A stretch of DNA of 64,000 nucleotides from CALXVA01 sp944392465 (GTDB lineage: Bacteria > Bacillota > Clostridia > TANB77 > CAG-508), in assembly GCA_963931155.1 (NCBI GenBank), contig OZ006978.1, positions 744,001 to 808,000 on the forward strand. Direction: 5' to 3'. This document shows positions 9,191 to 18,050 of this stretch, piece after piece (position 1 is the first letter of the stretch; every line of letters begins with the position of its first letter). The translations under genes and the position numbers were made by a program. Below the pieces are notes generated by a model, which was not told the origin of the DNA, did no database searches, and worked only from the letters and a program-made list of their open reading frames with translations.

Positions 9191-10981
9191 ATGGAAAATG
9201 ATGAAATAGAAGAATTAGCAGTTAATATTATTGAACAAGAGATTTTAAAATATCGTGATTTGAAATCTGGCATTCCAAAAGGAGATAAAGGGATTTCATG
9301 GGATGGGCATATAACCGTTTTTGATGGTAAAGGAAGAACAAAAAGTAATTTTGAATATAATATAAATGTTCAAGTAAAAGGAAGAATAGTAAAAAGAATA
9401 AAAAAAGGCAATACTAAATTTTCTATAGAAAAATCTGATCTTATAAATTACCAAAAACAAAAAAATGGAACTTTGCTTTTAGTTGTAGACATTATTGATA
9501 ATCTAAATTATCAAATTTATTATGCTAACTTATTACCTGTTGATTTAAAACAATTATTAGAAAATAATAATAGTAAAGCAAAAAAACCTAAAATAAGTAT
9601 TTTACTTAAACCTATAAAAGAATCGTCAGTTTCATCGCTACAAAATATATGTAGAAATTTTGCTTTAAATTCTAAAAGACAAATGGGAATACCTATAAAA
9701 GATTTGAGTGAATTAAAGAATATTGAAACTATTGAATTTAAAGTTATTTCTGAAAAAGGAAAACTCTTTGATTATATACTTAATAATGACGTATATACAT
9801 ATGCAATACTTAAAGATCAACTAAAAACTATGGTTGCATTACCTAAAGGTGATTTTATGATGGTTCAAGAAAAAATAGAAAAGAATGTAAAGGTTAAAGA
9901 TAAGCTATATTATTCTTCATATACATTGACAAGACAGAAAGAACACGAGACTATTACAATGGGAAAGGGCATTGTTTTTGATTTAGACATAAGGAAAATC
10001 AATTTTAATTTTAAAGGAACTTTGCAAGATAGAATAACAGATATGGAATTTTTTGTGGATTTGATTAAAAATAGATCCGTAACAATAAATGGAGCTACGT
10101 TAGATTTGCCTAAATATAAAAATGACGAAAATGAAGAAAAAAGACTAATAGAAGAATATAATAAGAAAATTAATGACTTGAAAATATTAAGAGATAAGTT
10201 TTTAGAACTTAATATAGATTTTAAAGAAGATATTGATAAGTTAGATAAACAAAGTAGAAATAATTTATTTCTGTTCAAAAAAATTTTTTGTGATAATATT
10301 GTGCCAACAAATTTAAATATACAACAAGGTAGAATATCTTTTATAAAAATAGGTAATTGTAATATAGCTATATTAGCGCAAAAAAATGAAAATGAAGAAT
10401 TAAAAATTTATAATTATTTTAGTGAATTAAAAGATATTATTAATATTGTTATAGTAAAAAAAGGAGAAAGACCTTCTCGTAAAAACAGAACAAGTCCATA
10501 TTTCGTTATGAGTTCTGAAGATATACTGAAATTCTCTAATTTTAATTCTGAGATAGTTTTTAATTCTCTTAATGTTATTCAAAATTTTGAAAGTCAATCT
10601 GAATATATAAATGCTTTTATGCTAGAATTATTAAAAGCTTATGATAAAGATAATAAAAGAAAGGATATATTAGACTTATCAGAAAAAATTAATACTTTAC
10701 TAATACAAAATAAAACTAGTATAACTAACCAATTAAATAAATTTCAAATTATAAGAAGAAAAAGAGATTTAACACAAGAAGAAAAAAATATATTAATAGA
10801 TTTAAGAGCTAATTTAGAAAAGGATGATGATTTTAATACAAATCAATGTGGGATAGCAATTTTATTAGAAAATAATAATGATTATAAATTTTACTATAAT
10901 GCTATGGATAAAGATACACAAAAAGAATTTGATACTTATCCTATTATTAATTTAATAAATACTAAGAAAGAGGAGTTATAA
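9191..10981 (+). CDS. DUF4365-domain protein (nuclease-like partner)
   Basis: About 596 residues. ATG 9191 is preferred over an upstream GTG at 9179 because AAAGGTGG ends 8 nt before it. The first 150 residues match DUF4365: a central ISWDGHITVFDG, then VQVKGR, then a beta-rich part with LLLVVDI. The WDG...QVKG residues resemble a PD-(D/E)xK active site. The remaining 450 residues are unassigned, helical and lysine-rich. Its place directly behind an MmeI-like enzyme suggests a restriction or defence accessory, which is inference. Its 3' end overlaps the convergent relaxase gene by 6 nt. Confidence 0.6.
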   Translation: MENDEIEELAVNIIEQEILKYRDLKSGIPKGDKGISWDGHITVFDGKGRTKSNFEYNINVQVKGRIVKRIKKGNTKFSIEKSDLINYQKQKNGTLLLVVDIIDNLNYQIYYANLLPVDLKQLLENNNSKAKKPKISILLKPIKESSVSSLQNICRNFALNSKRQMGIPIKDLSELKNIETIEFKVISEKGKLFDYILNNDVYTYAILKDQLKTMVALPKGDFMMVQEKIEKNVKVKDKLYYSSYTLTRQKEHETITMGKGIVFDLDIRKINFNFKGTLQDRITDMEFFVDLIKNRSVTINGATLDLPKYKNDENEEKRLIEEYNKKINDLKILRDKFLELNIDFKEDIDKLDKQSRNNLFLFKKIFCDNIVPTNLNIQQGRISFIKIGNCNIAILAQKNENEELKIYNYFSELKDIINIVIVKKGERPSRKNRTSPYFVMSSEDILKFSNFNSEIVFNSLNVIQNFESQSEYINAFMLELLKAYDKDNKRKDILDLSEKINTLLIQNKTSITNQLNKFQIIRRKRDLTQEEKNILIDLRANLEKDDDFNTNQCGIAILLENNNDYKFYYNAMDKDTQKEFDTYPIINLINTKKEEL

Positions 10982-12283
10982 TTTGCTCCTCTCTACTTTA
11001 TCTATTTCTATTTTTTTCTTTTGATTTTTCGTTGCTTGCCTTTTTTCTTCCTCTAACTTTTGATGAAGTTCAAATTTTTTAATTTTTTCTAATCTTTTAA
11101 AAATATTATTACAAAGCCTTATTTCTTCAGCAAGTGGTGTAATTTTTTTAGAAATTTCTATAATTTTATTTTCTATAGTTTCCTTTTCATCTTCTGTTTT
11201 AGCTCTTTTGTGATTTCTCCATAAATTCTCTCTTTCAGTTTTTAGTGGGTTAACTTTCTCATAAGCTAATTTTTGATAATCAACTAATTCTTGTTCCGTA
11301 TTGATATTATTTTTACATACAAATCTAACTTGTTTAGAAAACTCATCCATTTTCTTAATTTCATTTAATAATTCAGGTGTCATTTTCGTTATATTGGATT
11401 TTAAGACATTTTCTGTATCAATTCCAAATAATTTCTCATAGTGAAATATTAAATACGAAATAGAGCCTTTATTTTGATAATATTTTTCTTTTAATTTATT
11501 ATAGCTTTTATAGGTTTTATGAATCAGTAAATAGGGGGCTGGAAAATATGGAAATTCAGGCTGTGTTTCTAAAATTCTTTTATAAATATTTTCTTTTAAA
11601 TATTGATTACCAAATTGTCTTTCAATTCTCGTATTTCTTTTATATGGTTCTCGCCTAATAGATAATGTATTGTTCTTTTCAGTAACAATATAATCTAAAT
11701 CCTGTAATATTTTAATAAATTCATTATAATCCCTAGCATTTGTTATTGAATAATCAATACTATCTTTCATTAGTTCTTTATAAAGACTACTTGTAGCAAA
11801 TTTATTATATCTATCATTTTGATATTTGTGTTTTAATATACTTAATCCATATTCTTCACAAAGCTTATCAGAAGTATTTCTCATTATCGCATAATCTTTT
11901 TTAGTATTACAAAATCGTTTACCATCTATAAATGAAACAGAATTTAGTACAAAATGGTTGTGTATATTGTCTGTATTTAAGTGTGTTGTGACAACTACTT
12001 GAAATTTGTCTCCCCATATTTCTTCAGCAAGTTTTACTCCAATTTCATGTGCTTGCTCTGCTGTAACTTCTCCTTTTACAAATGATTGATAACCATGATA
12101 ACATTCTATCCCACCAGTCTTAAAAAATTGCTTTTTAACATTAGTCATTTCATAGAAGGCTGTATCAGGCATACAATTTATACCTGATACATATAGTTTA
12201 TTTTCGGTCTTTTCTCCGTTAATTGCATAATCTATTAACCTATCTAATCTGCTTTTAAATTTCCATAGTTTTGTTGTTGCCAT
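10976..12283 (-). CDS. MobP-type relaxase
   Basis: A 435-residue relaxase/mobilization nuclease. It should nick the element at oriT and lead single-stranded DNA into a recipient. The N-terminal catalytic domain shows the relaxase histidine motif as HLNTDNIHNHFVLNSV (about residue 100). An early tyrosine-containing segment (RLIDYAING) may hold the catalytic Tyr. The C-terminal half is helical and highly charged. It overlaps the upstream mobC gene by 29 nt on the same strand, the normal mobC-relaxase order. Being smaller than many relaxases, it fits a mobilizable rather than self-transmissible element. Confidence 0.9.
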   Translation of the reverse strand: MATTKLWKFKSRLDRLIDYAINGEKTENKLYVSGINCMPDTAFYEMTNVKKQFFKTGGIECYHGYQSFVKGEVTAEQAHEIGVKLAEEIWGDKFQVVVTTHLNTDNIHNHFVLNSVSFIDGKRFCNTKKDYAIMRNTSDKLCEEYGLSILKHKYQNDRYNKFATSSLYKELMKDSIDYSITNARDYNEFIKILQDLDYIVTEKNNTLSIRREPYKRNTRIERQFGNQYLKENIYKRILETQPEFPYFPAPYLLIHKTYKSYNKLKEKYYQNKGSISYLIFHYEKLFGIDTENVLKSNITKMTPELLNEIKKMDEFSKQVRFVCKNNINTEQELVDYQKLAYEKVNPLKTERENLWRNHKRAKTEDEKETIENKIIEISKKITPLAEEIRLCNNIFKRLEKIKKFELHQKLEEEKRQATKNQKKKIEIDKVERSKL

Positions 12284-12620
12284 ATAAAGTTCCTTTCTTT
12301 TGAGGTAGAAGATATACTTGCTCTAAACTTAAAACTAAATCTCGTATTTGATGTAGTAATGGAGTAAACTTATCTTCTCTCATATAACCTTGATATCTGT
12401 TGTAAGTTCTTGCCATTTGATTTAAGTTATTTGCCATACCCCTTAATTGAGATAGTATTTCATAAAATCTTTCATCTGGTTGTTCTTTTAACTTATAATC
12501 TAAAATTATTTTTCTAAAAAATTCTGATTTATTTAATCCAGACTTTTTGACTTTCTCATCAAAAATTCTTTTTTCATCTTCATTTAAAAATACATTAATT
12601 TTTATATTTCTTGTTCTCAC
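12255..12620 (-). CDS. mobC: MobC-like relaxosome accessory protein
   Basis: A 121-residue protein with an N-terminal ribbon-helix-helix DNA-binding region (NIKINVFLNEDEKRIFDEKV, then GLNKSEFFRKII). A MobC-type helical segment containing QLRGMANNLNQMAR follows at about residue 60. MobC proteins bind next to oriT and help the relaxase open the DNA. The gene directly precedes and overlaps the relaxase gene, and an inverted-repeat region that may be oriT lies upstream. Confidence 0.85.
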   Translation of the reverse strand: MRTRNIKINVFLNEDEKRIFDEKVKKSGLNKSEFFRKIILDYKLKEQPDERFYEILSQLRGMANNLNQMARTYNRYQGYMREDKFTPLLHQIRDLVLSLEQVYLLPQKKGTLYGNNKTMEI

Positions 12621-12736
12621 TTTTTCATCTCGCTTTCTATTTTTTATTTGGGTTTGGGACTTCTCCCATTCTTATGTGTATTTGCATGCGTGAGTACAAA
12701 TACGTTGCTTGCATATTCAAGAAATCTAGAAAGTAC
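12621..12736. other. Candidate oriT region of element 1
   Basis: A 116-bp non-coding gap just upstream of mobC-relaxase contains an inverted repeat GTATTTG (12678-12684)/CAAATAC (12697-12703) and a GGGA...TCCC pair. Inverted repeats next to mobC are typical of oriT. The nick site cannot be identified from sequence alone. Confidence 0.35.
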
Positions 12737-13078
12737 TCACTTTAAAACTCCTATTTTTTTGAATAAAAAGTAAGCCTCTTTACACCCTAAAAAGAAGATT
12801 TCTTTTTCTTCTATTGATTGCATATCAGTATAAATTTGTACTAATTTTGAAAGTGCAAAACATTCTTCATTTGATAAATTTCTATCTCTAATATCTCCTT
12901 CTAGAACCCAAACTAGATTCTCATTTTCATCCATAAATTTATGAAATTCTTTCTGTAATTTTATATATTCTTTATTTGTATTTCTTAAATTTCTTCTAAT
13001 ATCTTCCAAATATTCTTCAAATACATCTTCATATTCTTCATAAAAAGTTTCTATTTTTTCCATAATCATTTCCTCCAT
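12737..13078 (-). CDS. Small acidic hypothetical protein
   Basis: 113 residues, very rich in Glu, Asp and Lys, predicted all-helical with a likely coiled-coil stretch (residues 10-45). No family is recognised. It starts with ATG and an excellent GGAGG site, and it overlaps the end of the upstream tnpV gene by 1 nt, so the two are probably co-translated. It belongs to the replication/mobilization block of element 1. Confidence 0.55.
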   Translation of the reverse strand: MEEMIMEKIETFYEEYEDVFEEYLEDIRRNLRNTNKEYIKLQKEFHKFMDENENLVWVLEGDIRDRNLSNEECFALSKLVQIYTDMQSIEEKEIFFLGCKEAYFLFKKIGVLK

Positions 13079-13473
13079 TAAACATAAATTAATTCTTTAA
13101 ATATAATTTCTTCAACACGATTTTTAATATTGTTCATGCTTCTAACCCATTCCATTTGATTAGTTGCTTTCAATTCTTCAGTTATATTTTCTTGCTCCAT
13201 AAACTGTTTCATTAGCAAATTAAATCTTTCATTTGCTATTTTGTCTGTTTCTAATAAATGTCTTCTTAACTTATTATCAAGCCATAAACAAATATATTCT
13301 ACTTTCTTATGCTCCAGTAAATATTTCAATCGTAATTTTCCATATTTACCAAGTTCTACTGCTTTTACACTAGCCGAATCAATTAAATTTGGAAAGTAGT
13401 AATCGCCTTTTCTTATATATTCAATTCCTGTTTTTTTATCTATAAATCTTTCTTTTAATTCGTCATTTTCCAT
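13078..13473 (-). CDS. tnpV: TnpV-like transposon protein
   Basis: 131 residues closely following the TnpV pattern seen on Clostridia mobilizable transposons: IDKKTGIEYIRKGDYYFPNL at the start, LGKYGKLRLKYLLEHKK in the middle and NQMEWVRSMNNIKN near the end. The biochemical role is not established; it is a small helical protein usually found with recombination or mobilization genes. It is co-oriented with RepA-like and mobC and likely in the same operon. Confidence 0.8.
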   Translation of the reverse strand: MENDELKERFIDKKTGIEYIRKGDYYFPNLIDSASVKAVELGKYGKLRLKYLLEHKKVEYICLWLDNKLRRHLLETDKIANERFNLLMKQFMEQENITEELKATNQMEWVRSMNNIKNRVEEIIFKELIYV

Positions 13474-13490
13474 ATCTAATTTCTCCTTTT

Positions 13491-14060
13491 CTAATTTTCA
13501 TATATTTCATTAAAATTATTGTCATATAAAAAATCTAAATTATCATAATGCCTTTGTTCGTAATTTTGAAAATTATACTTTCCTTTTCCTTTATAGTTAT
13601 AATTATTATTGTTATAGTTAGGTCGTAAATTTTCCGTGTCATGACTCGTAGAATTTACGGCTCTTGAATCGTAATTTTTACGAATCACTTTTATAAGATT
13701 TTTATCATGTCCTATTTTTCCTACATATATCAAATTAGGTTTAGTAGATCCTTGTTTTTTCTCATATATTAATTTACATTCTTTTAATTGTTTGAATGCT
13801 TTTGTAACAGTTTTGTCTGATAAACCCAGCAATTCTTGAACTTCTTTTCTAGTAAATATTAAAAATACATTTCCTTCTTCATCTAACCAATTATTTTTTA
13901 TAGATAAAGTTAGCCTATTTAATAGAAATCCATAAAGAATTTTGCTATCTGAATTCAATTTGTCTTTATAATTTTTGTTAAAAAACAATTCCATTGGTAT
14001 TTGATAATATAGATGTTCAAAACATTCATTAGCTTTATATGGGATAAATTCCATAGGCAA
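13491..14060 (-). CDS. repA: RepA-like replication initiator (N-terminal family)
   Basis: A 189-residue protein with the RepA N-terminal winged-helix domain: YYQIPMELFFNKNYKDKLN, SDSKILYGFLLNRL, then FTRKEVQELLGLSDKTVTKA. Such proteins initiate plasmid or excised-element replication by binding iterons. Here it is short, ending soon after the first domain with an Asn/Tyr-rich tail, so it may be a minimal initiator or a transcriptional regulator. It is the first gene of the block running down to the relaxase. Confidence 0.75.
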   Translation of the reverse strand: MPMEFIPYKANECFEHLYYQIPMELFFNKNYKDKLNSDSKILYGFLLNRLTLSIKNNWLDEEGNVFLIFTRKEVQELLGLSDKTVTKAFKQLKECKLIYEKKQGSTKPNLIYVGKIGHDKNLIKVIRKNYDSRAVNSTSHDTENLRPNYNNNNYNYKGKGKYNFQNYEQRHYDNLDFLYDNNFNEIYEN

Positions 14061-14121
14061 GTTCTCCTTTCTTTGTAATATGAAGAACTTTGAAAATATT
14101 GATATTTAGCTAAAAATCCTT

Positions 14122-14184
14122 TTGTTGAAATATTTTTGAAACTTTTTTTGAACTTGAAAAATTTTGTTGAAATTTTTTGTTGAA
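14122..14184. repeat. Integrase arm-type sites, right end of element 1
   Basis: TTGTTGAA at 14122-14129, 14164-14171 and 14177-14184. The last two are 13 bp apart, the same spacing as the pair at the opposite end (1676/1689). They lie in the gap between repA and tRNA-Pro, where no gene is seen. Confidence 0.5.
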
Positions 14185-14226
14185 GAAAATGAGCATATTT
14201 TTTAGAATTTTATAGAATGTAAAAAA

Positions 14227-14266
14227 ATTATGCTATTCTTCATTTTTATTGAAAAATAGCATAATT
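14227..14266 (-). terminator. Terminator now serving tRNA-Pro
   Basis: An inverted repeat (ATTATGCTATT with AATAGCATAAT) followed on the minus strand by a run of T residues. It is inside element 1 and downstream of tRNA-Pro. It appears to replace the tRNA's original terminator, displaced to 1557-1588. Confidence 0.6.
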
Positions 14267-14322
14267 TATAACTTTTGGATTTTTCCAACTTCTCTTAAAT
14301 TCCCTTGAAAAAGGGCAAAAAA

Positions 14323-14334
14323 TGGTCGAGGTGA
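14323..14334. repeat. att direct repeat of element 1 (tRNA end)
   Basis: The last 12 bases of tRNA-Pro including CCA, identical to 1604-1615. The bases on either side differ, so the exact repeat is 12 bp. Confidence 0.75.
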
Positions 14335-14398
14335 CAGGGATCGAACCTGCGACCTCATGGTCCCAAACCACGCGCGCTACCAACTGCGCTACACCTCG
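14323..14398 (-). tRNA. tRNA-Pro(UGG)
   Basis: A complete 76-nt cloverleaf on the minus strand: acceptor CGAGGTG/CACCTCG, discriminator A, encoded CCA, anticodon TGG in loop TTTGGGA, and T-loop GTTCGATCC. Its 3' 12 bases are duplicated at 1604-1615, showing that element 1 sits at its 3' end while the tRNA stays intact. Confidence 0.95.
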
Positions 14399-14528
14399 AT
14401 TAAACAGTACCAATATAATATACCACACTCACAACTAAATTTCAAGTAATTTTTAAAATTTTTTTCGTAAATTTGTAAAATTTATATTGAATTTTTCTAG
14501 CTTTCAATGTATAATTATACTTAGTCTT

Positions 14529-14570
<42 letters not shown>

Positions 14571-14628
14571 AACATTCAATGTCGTTTTTTGTAGATAGTA
14601 CAGGGGCTTAAGGGATTTGTTTTTGGGT

Positions 14629-14646
14629 GTTCCCCTAAAGTTCCCC
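14629..14646. repeat. ICE arm-type sites (left)
   Basis: GTTCCCC at 14629-14635 and 14640-14646, exactly 11 bp apart (one helical turn). The same word recurs four times near the right end of the ICE. These are likely binding sites for the integrase arm-binding domain. Confidence 0.55.
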
Positions 14647-14676
14647 TTTAACTATAAATTTTAATTTAATATTTAT

Positions 14677-14753
<77 letters not shown>

Positions 14754-14754
14754 T

Positions 14755-14785
14755 ATACACTTTGAAATATAAGTGTATTTTTTTT
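14755..14785 (+). terminator. Terminator of the ICE tRNA-Arg
   Basis: An 8-bp stem (ATACACTT/AAGTGTAT) directly after the tRNA CCA, followed by a run of eight or more T residues. Its end abuts the integrase stop codon. Confidence 0.8.
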
Positions 14786-16254
14786 AACTTGCCATTCTAG
14801 CTTCTGGTCTAATCTCTTGTATAGTTAATACTTTTATTTTGCCGAAATATTTGTCTGCTTCATTGATTAACTCTTTCAATTTTTCTTCACCAGACTGTTT
14901 TATATACATTTTTATCATTTCGTTTTTCTTTCTTTCACCTGTAATATGTATATAATATTTTCTAGTTGTATCAAAATCAGCATGTCCCATAATTACATGT
15001 AATACCTCTGGTGGCATTCCTAAAGTTGAGCATAATGTTGCAAAAGAATGTCTTAATCCATATGTTGTTAAGTGTTCTAGATTATATTTTTTTATAAATT
15101 GTGGCATTTTATTAGTTAAGTTCTGTGGTACATATGGTTGTCCACTTGTATTTAAGAAGATATAATCATTCTCATTCCATTTTATGCCTTTTCTTTTATA
15201 TTCTTCCATTCTTTCAGCTTTTATCATTAACAATAACCTTTTTAGTCGAGGATGCATAGGTATATCTCTATAGCTTTCTGATGTTTTTAATTCTCCGTCT
15301 CCTCGTCTATGTCCTATTTTTACCATATTATCGTCATATACTTCCCAGTCTTTATAAGCATTATTTATATGAACTATATCATTTTCAAAATTCATTGCTG
15401 ACCACTTAAAACCGGCAACCTTCTTCTGGCCTTGCACCTGTTAATAATATGGCTTCAAATAAATATGCAAATTGCCTTTTATCTTTTTCAAATAGATCTA
15501 ACCATACCTCTTGTCTATCCTGCTCTAAATGTTCTATTTCAATACCTGGTGTCTTGCTTATACTTTTCTCTATTTTTATTTTTGCTGCAACATTTTCAGT
15601 TACTATTTTTTCTTTCACAGCAACATCCAATGATAGTTTAAATACTAATCTTATATCCTTTAAATATTTTTCAGAATAATCTAATGAATCAAAATGTTCT
15701 TGCAACTTTTCACTTGTTATTGTTGTTACATCAACATCTCCAAAATATGGTAGAATCTGTCTTTTGGCAGTTCTTAAATAATAAGAGAATGTATCTGCAC
15801 TTATTTTTTTCTTTCTTTTTACTGTTACTATCTCTGACTGTTTCTTTTTTTCCTTTAACATCTTATTTACATATTCAGATAATGGATTCGTAACAATATT
15901 TTTCTCCAGTTTTTTTCCATTTGCTTGAGTTTGATATCTTTTTACACATTCCATGTATTCATCAAATTTATTTAATTCTATCTGACATTCTGGACTAAAG
16001 ATTTGTATATTTGCAAATTCTTTATTTTTTTGTATTTCTATATATGTTAAAACTATTGCTTCAGCTAATCTCTGCCTTGCAATTTCCTCTGTTGCCCCAT
16101 ATTTTGCAAGTCTTGGGTTTTCCATTCCTGGAATATTTAATTGTAAAGTAACACGAGCCTCCTTTCCATTTTTTCTGTCTCTTACACTAACCTCGCCTTT
16201 TTTTGTCCTTTCTTTCTTTATTTTCACTTTTGTAGGACTTTTTATCCTTTCCAT
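14784..16254 (-). CDS. int: ICE tyrosine integrase, read through one CGG +1 site
   Basis: Two overlapping frames (16254-15406 and 15437-14784) join into one 489-residue integrase if the frame moves +1 at the in-frame CGG at 15413-15415: GARPEEGC, then G, then FKWSAMNF. Without the shift, translation stops at residue 283. The N-terminal part contains a beta-stranded arm-binding region and the core-binding domain (about 130-230). The catalytic domain shows the first Arg in LLTGARPEEG, the RHSFATL segment with Tyr in place of the usual first His of HxxR, MGHADFDTT, and the nucleophile region RKYYIHI. It lies beside the left att site, as expected. The shift point is a glycine immediately after the first catalytic box. 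Confidence 0.85.
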
Positions 16255-16369
16255 TATTTACTCCTTCCCAAAAAGACATAATAAAAGTAAATAAAGATAA
16301 CGGACAATAAGTCTATTAAATTTATTTACATTTTACTATTTTTGATAGTGAAAATCAATGTTCAACTAA

Positions 16370-16576
16370 TTAATATGTATATCTTCCATAATTATTAGCA
16401 AACCATTTTGGAAGTGCCTCTTTATCAATTAGTATCTTTCTTTTTAATCTTATTGCAGGAAAGCCTTGCATCTTAACAAATTCTAACATCATATTTCTTC
16501 CAACACCTAACATCTTTGCTGCTTCATCAACAGTAATGCTTATTCTCTCATCATCGATCATTTGCATCACTTCCAC
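16370..16576 (-). CDS. xis: Excisionase/AlpA-like DNA-binding protein
   Basis: 68 residues. An excisionase-family helix-turn-helix is visible: ITVDEAAKMLGVGRNMMLEF, then the wing GFPAIRLKRKILIDKEALPKWF. It is located just upstream of the integrase and probably controls the direction of recombination. The start overlaps the end of the preceding small gene by 26 nt, so the two are likely translated together. Confidence 0.8.
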   Translation of the reverse strand: MEVMQMIDDERISITVDEAAKMLGVGRNMMLEFVKMQGFPAIRLKRKILIDKEALPKWFANNYGRYTY

Positions 16577-16773
16577 TTTTTATAGCTTCAGCTTTCTTTT
16601 CTGCATCTATTTTTGCCTCAGCTATATTTAGTACAATATTGCGAGGGTACATTTGGAAGGCTTGTCTCATTTCCATACCGAAGTTCTGTAGGTTTATTTC
16701 TCCTTTATATGTAGAATGAAGCATTGTTTCTAGTGCTATCTGTCCGATATGCAACTGATTCTTTTTTATTCAT
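16551..16773 (-). CDS. Small conserved protein with one CGG +1 site
   Basis: The proper start is ATG 16773, with GGAGGTG six bases before it. After nine residues (MNKKESVAY) an in-frame CGG (16744-16746) occurs; reading straight on hits a stop after 12 more codons. A +1 shift gives GQIALETMLHSTYKGEINL and a 73-residue protein ending beside xis. Without the shift only a TTG-started fragment would be seen. Length minus one is divisible by three. Function is unknown. It overlaps the upstream gene by 8 nt. This gene shows that short ICE genes follow the same recoding pattern as the transfer genes. Confidence 0.7.
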
Positions 16774-17011
16774 TTCTTACACCTCCAACAAAAACATCAA
16801 ATAGAGTAATAACATTGTTCCACTTTTCTTCTGAGTTTTCTGTAATACATATTTCACATCTTTCTATGTATGAATAGTCCTTCTTTCTTCTAATACATAT
16901 TTGTAATTTGTGGCTGTCATTTGCTTCATAGTGAATCTCTGCATATATCTTACTGTTCTTACTGTTTAGTTTGTCTGCTAATTTAAACACTTTTAACAAT
17001 TTATCTTCCAT
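16766..17011 (-). CDS. Small hypothetical protein
   Basis: 81 residues with a mixed alpha/beta pattern (EIHYEANDSHKLQICIRRKK, then CEICITENSEEKW). It contains three cysteines and is not recognised. It lies between an HTH gene and the recoded small gene in the regulatory cluster that runs toward xis and int, and overlaps the latter by 8 nt. Confidence 0.5.
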   Translation of the reverse strand: MEDKLLKVFKLADKLNSKNSKIYAEIHYEANDSHKLQICIRRKKDYSYIERCEICITENSEEKWNNVITLFDVFVGGVRNE

Positions 17012-17042
17012 AATAAATTACCTTTTGCAAGCAATATACTTG

Positions 17043-17465
17043 CTACCTTTCCTTTACATATTTAGGTACATCCGACGCTCTGCCAAATTGTTCATTAAAC
17101 TCATACCTATGTTTTGAAGGGTTATAATTATAGGCACTGCTATTCCATTTTCTAAAAGTCTGATTATTCATATGACCTCGTTTTGATAGTTCCATTACAT
17201 CTTGATTATGTTGTGCTTGTACTACCGAATATTGGTCATCTATTCTTTTTTGTTCTCGTTTATTTTTCATAAAATTATTTTGAGCAATTTTTCTATTTCG
17301 TTTTGAAACTTCTTGTCTACTCTGTTTTTCTTCAGCATATCTTGGATCTTGTTTTATTATTTTAGTTATATATGCCGAACTTGTACCAATGTTTTCTGCA
17401 ATTTCATTTACTTTCAAATGTTTTTCAAAAAATAACTCCATAATTACATCTTTTTTATTTTCCAT
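17043..17465 (-). CDS. Helix-turn-helix DNA-binding protein
   Basis: 140 residues. The first 35 form a helix-turn-helix resembling sigma region 4 (LFFEKHLKVNEIAENIGTSS, then AYITKIIKQDPRY). The rest is basic and Gln/Asn-rich (VSKRNRKIAQNNFMKNKRE), a likely nucleic-acid-binding extension. It probably regulates the excision/integration genes downstream on the same strand. Confidence 0.6.
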   Translation of the reverse strand: MENKKDVIMELFFEKHLKVNEIAENIGTSSAYITKIIKQDPRYAEEKQSRQEVSKRNRKIAQNNFMKNKREQKRIDDQYSVVQAQHNQDVMELSKRGHMNNQTFRKWNSSAYNYNPSKHRYEFNEQFGRASDVPKYVKER

Positions 17466-17531
17466 TACTTACACCTTGTTTTGTTAATTTTTTGTCAACA
17501 CTTTTTTTGCATGGCAATTCTATTAGAGAAA

Positions 17532-17762
17532 TTACTTAATCTCTAATTCTTCCATTTTTTTCTTAAATGCCTCTTGTCTCTTTTTTCTGTTTTTTAGTTC
17601 TCTGTATTTCTTATATTTGTCTATTAACTTTGGTAATACATAGTCTAAGCAGAAAAGTAATACAACAAGGCATACTATCAATAATGCAAACCTTAAAGCC
17701 ATCTTTTTTACCCCTTTCCTTATTAAAATTTGCGAAAGCAGATGAGAGCTTATTTTTCGCAT
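17532..17762 (-). CDS. Small membrane-anchored protein
   Basis: The frame encodes up to 76 residues; the core is KMALRFALLIVCLVVLLFCL (one membrane helix), followed by a highly basic and acidic cytoplasmic tail (DKYKKYRELKNRKKRQEAFK). The most likely start is the internal ATG at 17702, preceded by GGAAAGGGG, giving about 56 residues. No family is recognised. Upstream (17717-17771) is an 11-bp hairpin GAAAGCAGATG/CATCTGCTTTC, possibly a leader structure or attenuator. Confidence 0.5.
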   Translation of the reverse strand: MRKISSHLLSQILIRKGVKKMALRFALLIVCLVVLLFCLDYVLPKLIDKYKKYRELKNRKKRQEAFKKKMEELEIK

Positions 17763-17864
17763 CTGCTTTCATAATATAGCGTGTCCTTAAATTTGCCCTT
17801 CATTATATATACAGTGAGTAAGTCGACAAAATTCTACCGAAGTTTTAAAAATTTTTTAATTTTT

Positions 17865-18050
17865 TTAAAATTTATATTTTTTTATTCCCTCAATTAGTTT
17901 TAATATGATAAATTGGTATCTGTCCTCATCTCCATAGCTGTACTTTTTTATCATTTTCTTTTTTCTTTCGATTATCTCGAGTACGGCCATATCATTACCT
18001 TCCTGTGCCAATTTTCCTAATTCATATAAACTTTTATTTTTCATTTTCAT
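17865..18050 (-). CDS. Small hypothetical protein downstream of sigma-like gene
   Basis: 61 residues, mostly charged and helical (KNKSLYELGKLAQEGNDMAV, then ERKKKMIKKYSYG, ending LIEGIKKYKF). It overlaps the end of the sigma-like gene by 17 nt. This arrangement is known from Tn916-family elements, where a short protein follows the sigma-like Orf7. Function is unknown. Downstream lies a short AT-rich gap with a TTTTGTCGAC sequence (about 17829-17838) similar to a Spo0A box. Confidence 0.5.
   Translation of the reverse strand: MKMKNKSLYELGKLAQEGNDMAVLEIIERKKKMIKKYSYGDEDRYQFIILKLIEGIKKYKF

Larger units (their letters stand above)
1604..14334. mobile_element. Integrative mobilizable element in tRNA-Pro (element 1)
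   Basis: Bounded by 12-bp direct repeats (1604-1615, 14323-14334), the right one being the tRNA-Pro 3' end. Inside lie a tyrosine integrase and excisionase at one end and, at the other, a MobP relaxase, MobC, TnpV and RepA-like initiator. Between them are AbiE toxin-antitoxin and restriction genes. No type IV secretion genes are present, so transfer would need a helper such as the adjacent ICE. TTGTTGAA arm-type sites flank both ends. None of its genes has an in-frame CGG codon, unlike the ICE next door. Confidence 0.8.

Noticed and set aside
14246..14428. Open frame on the minus strand across tRNA-Pro
   Set aside because: It is made of the tRNA gene and flanking non-coding sequence; no ribosome site or family pattern.
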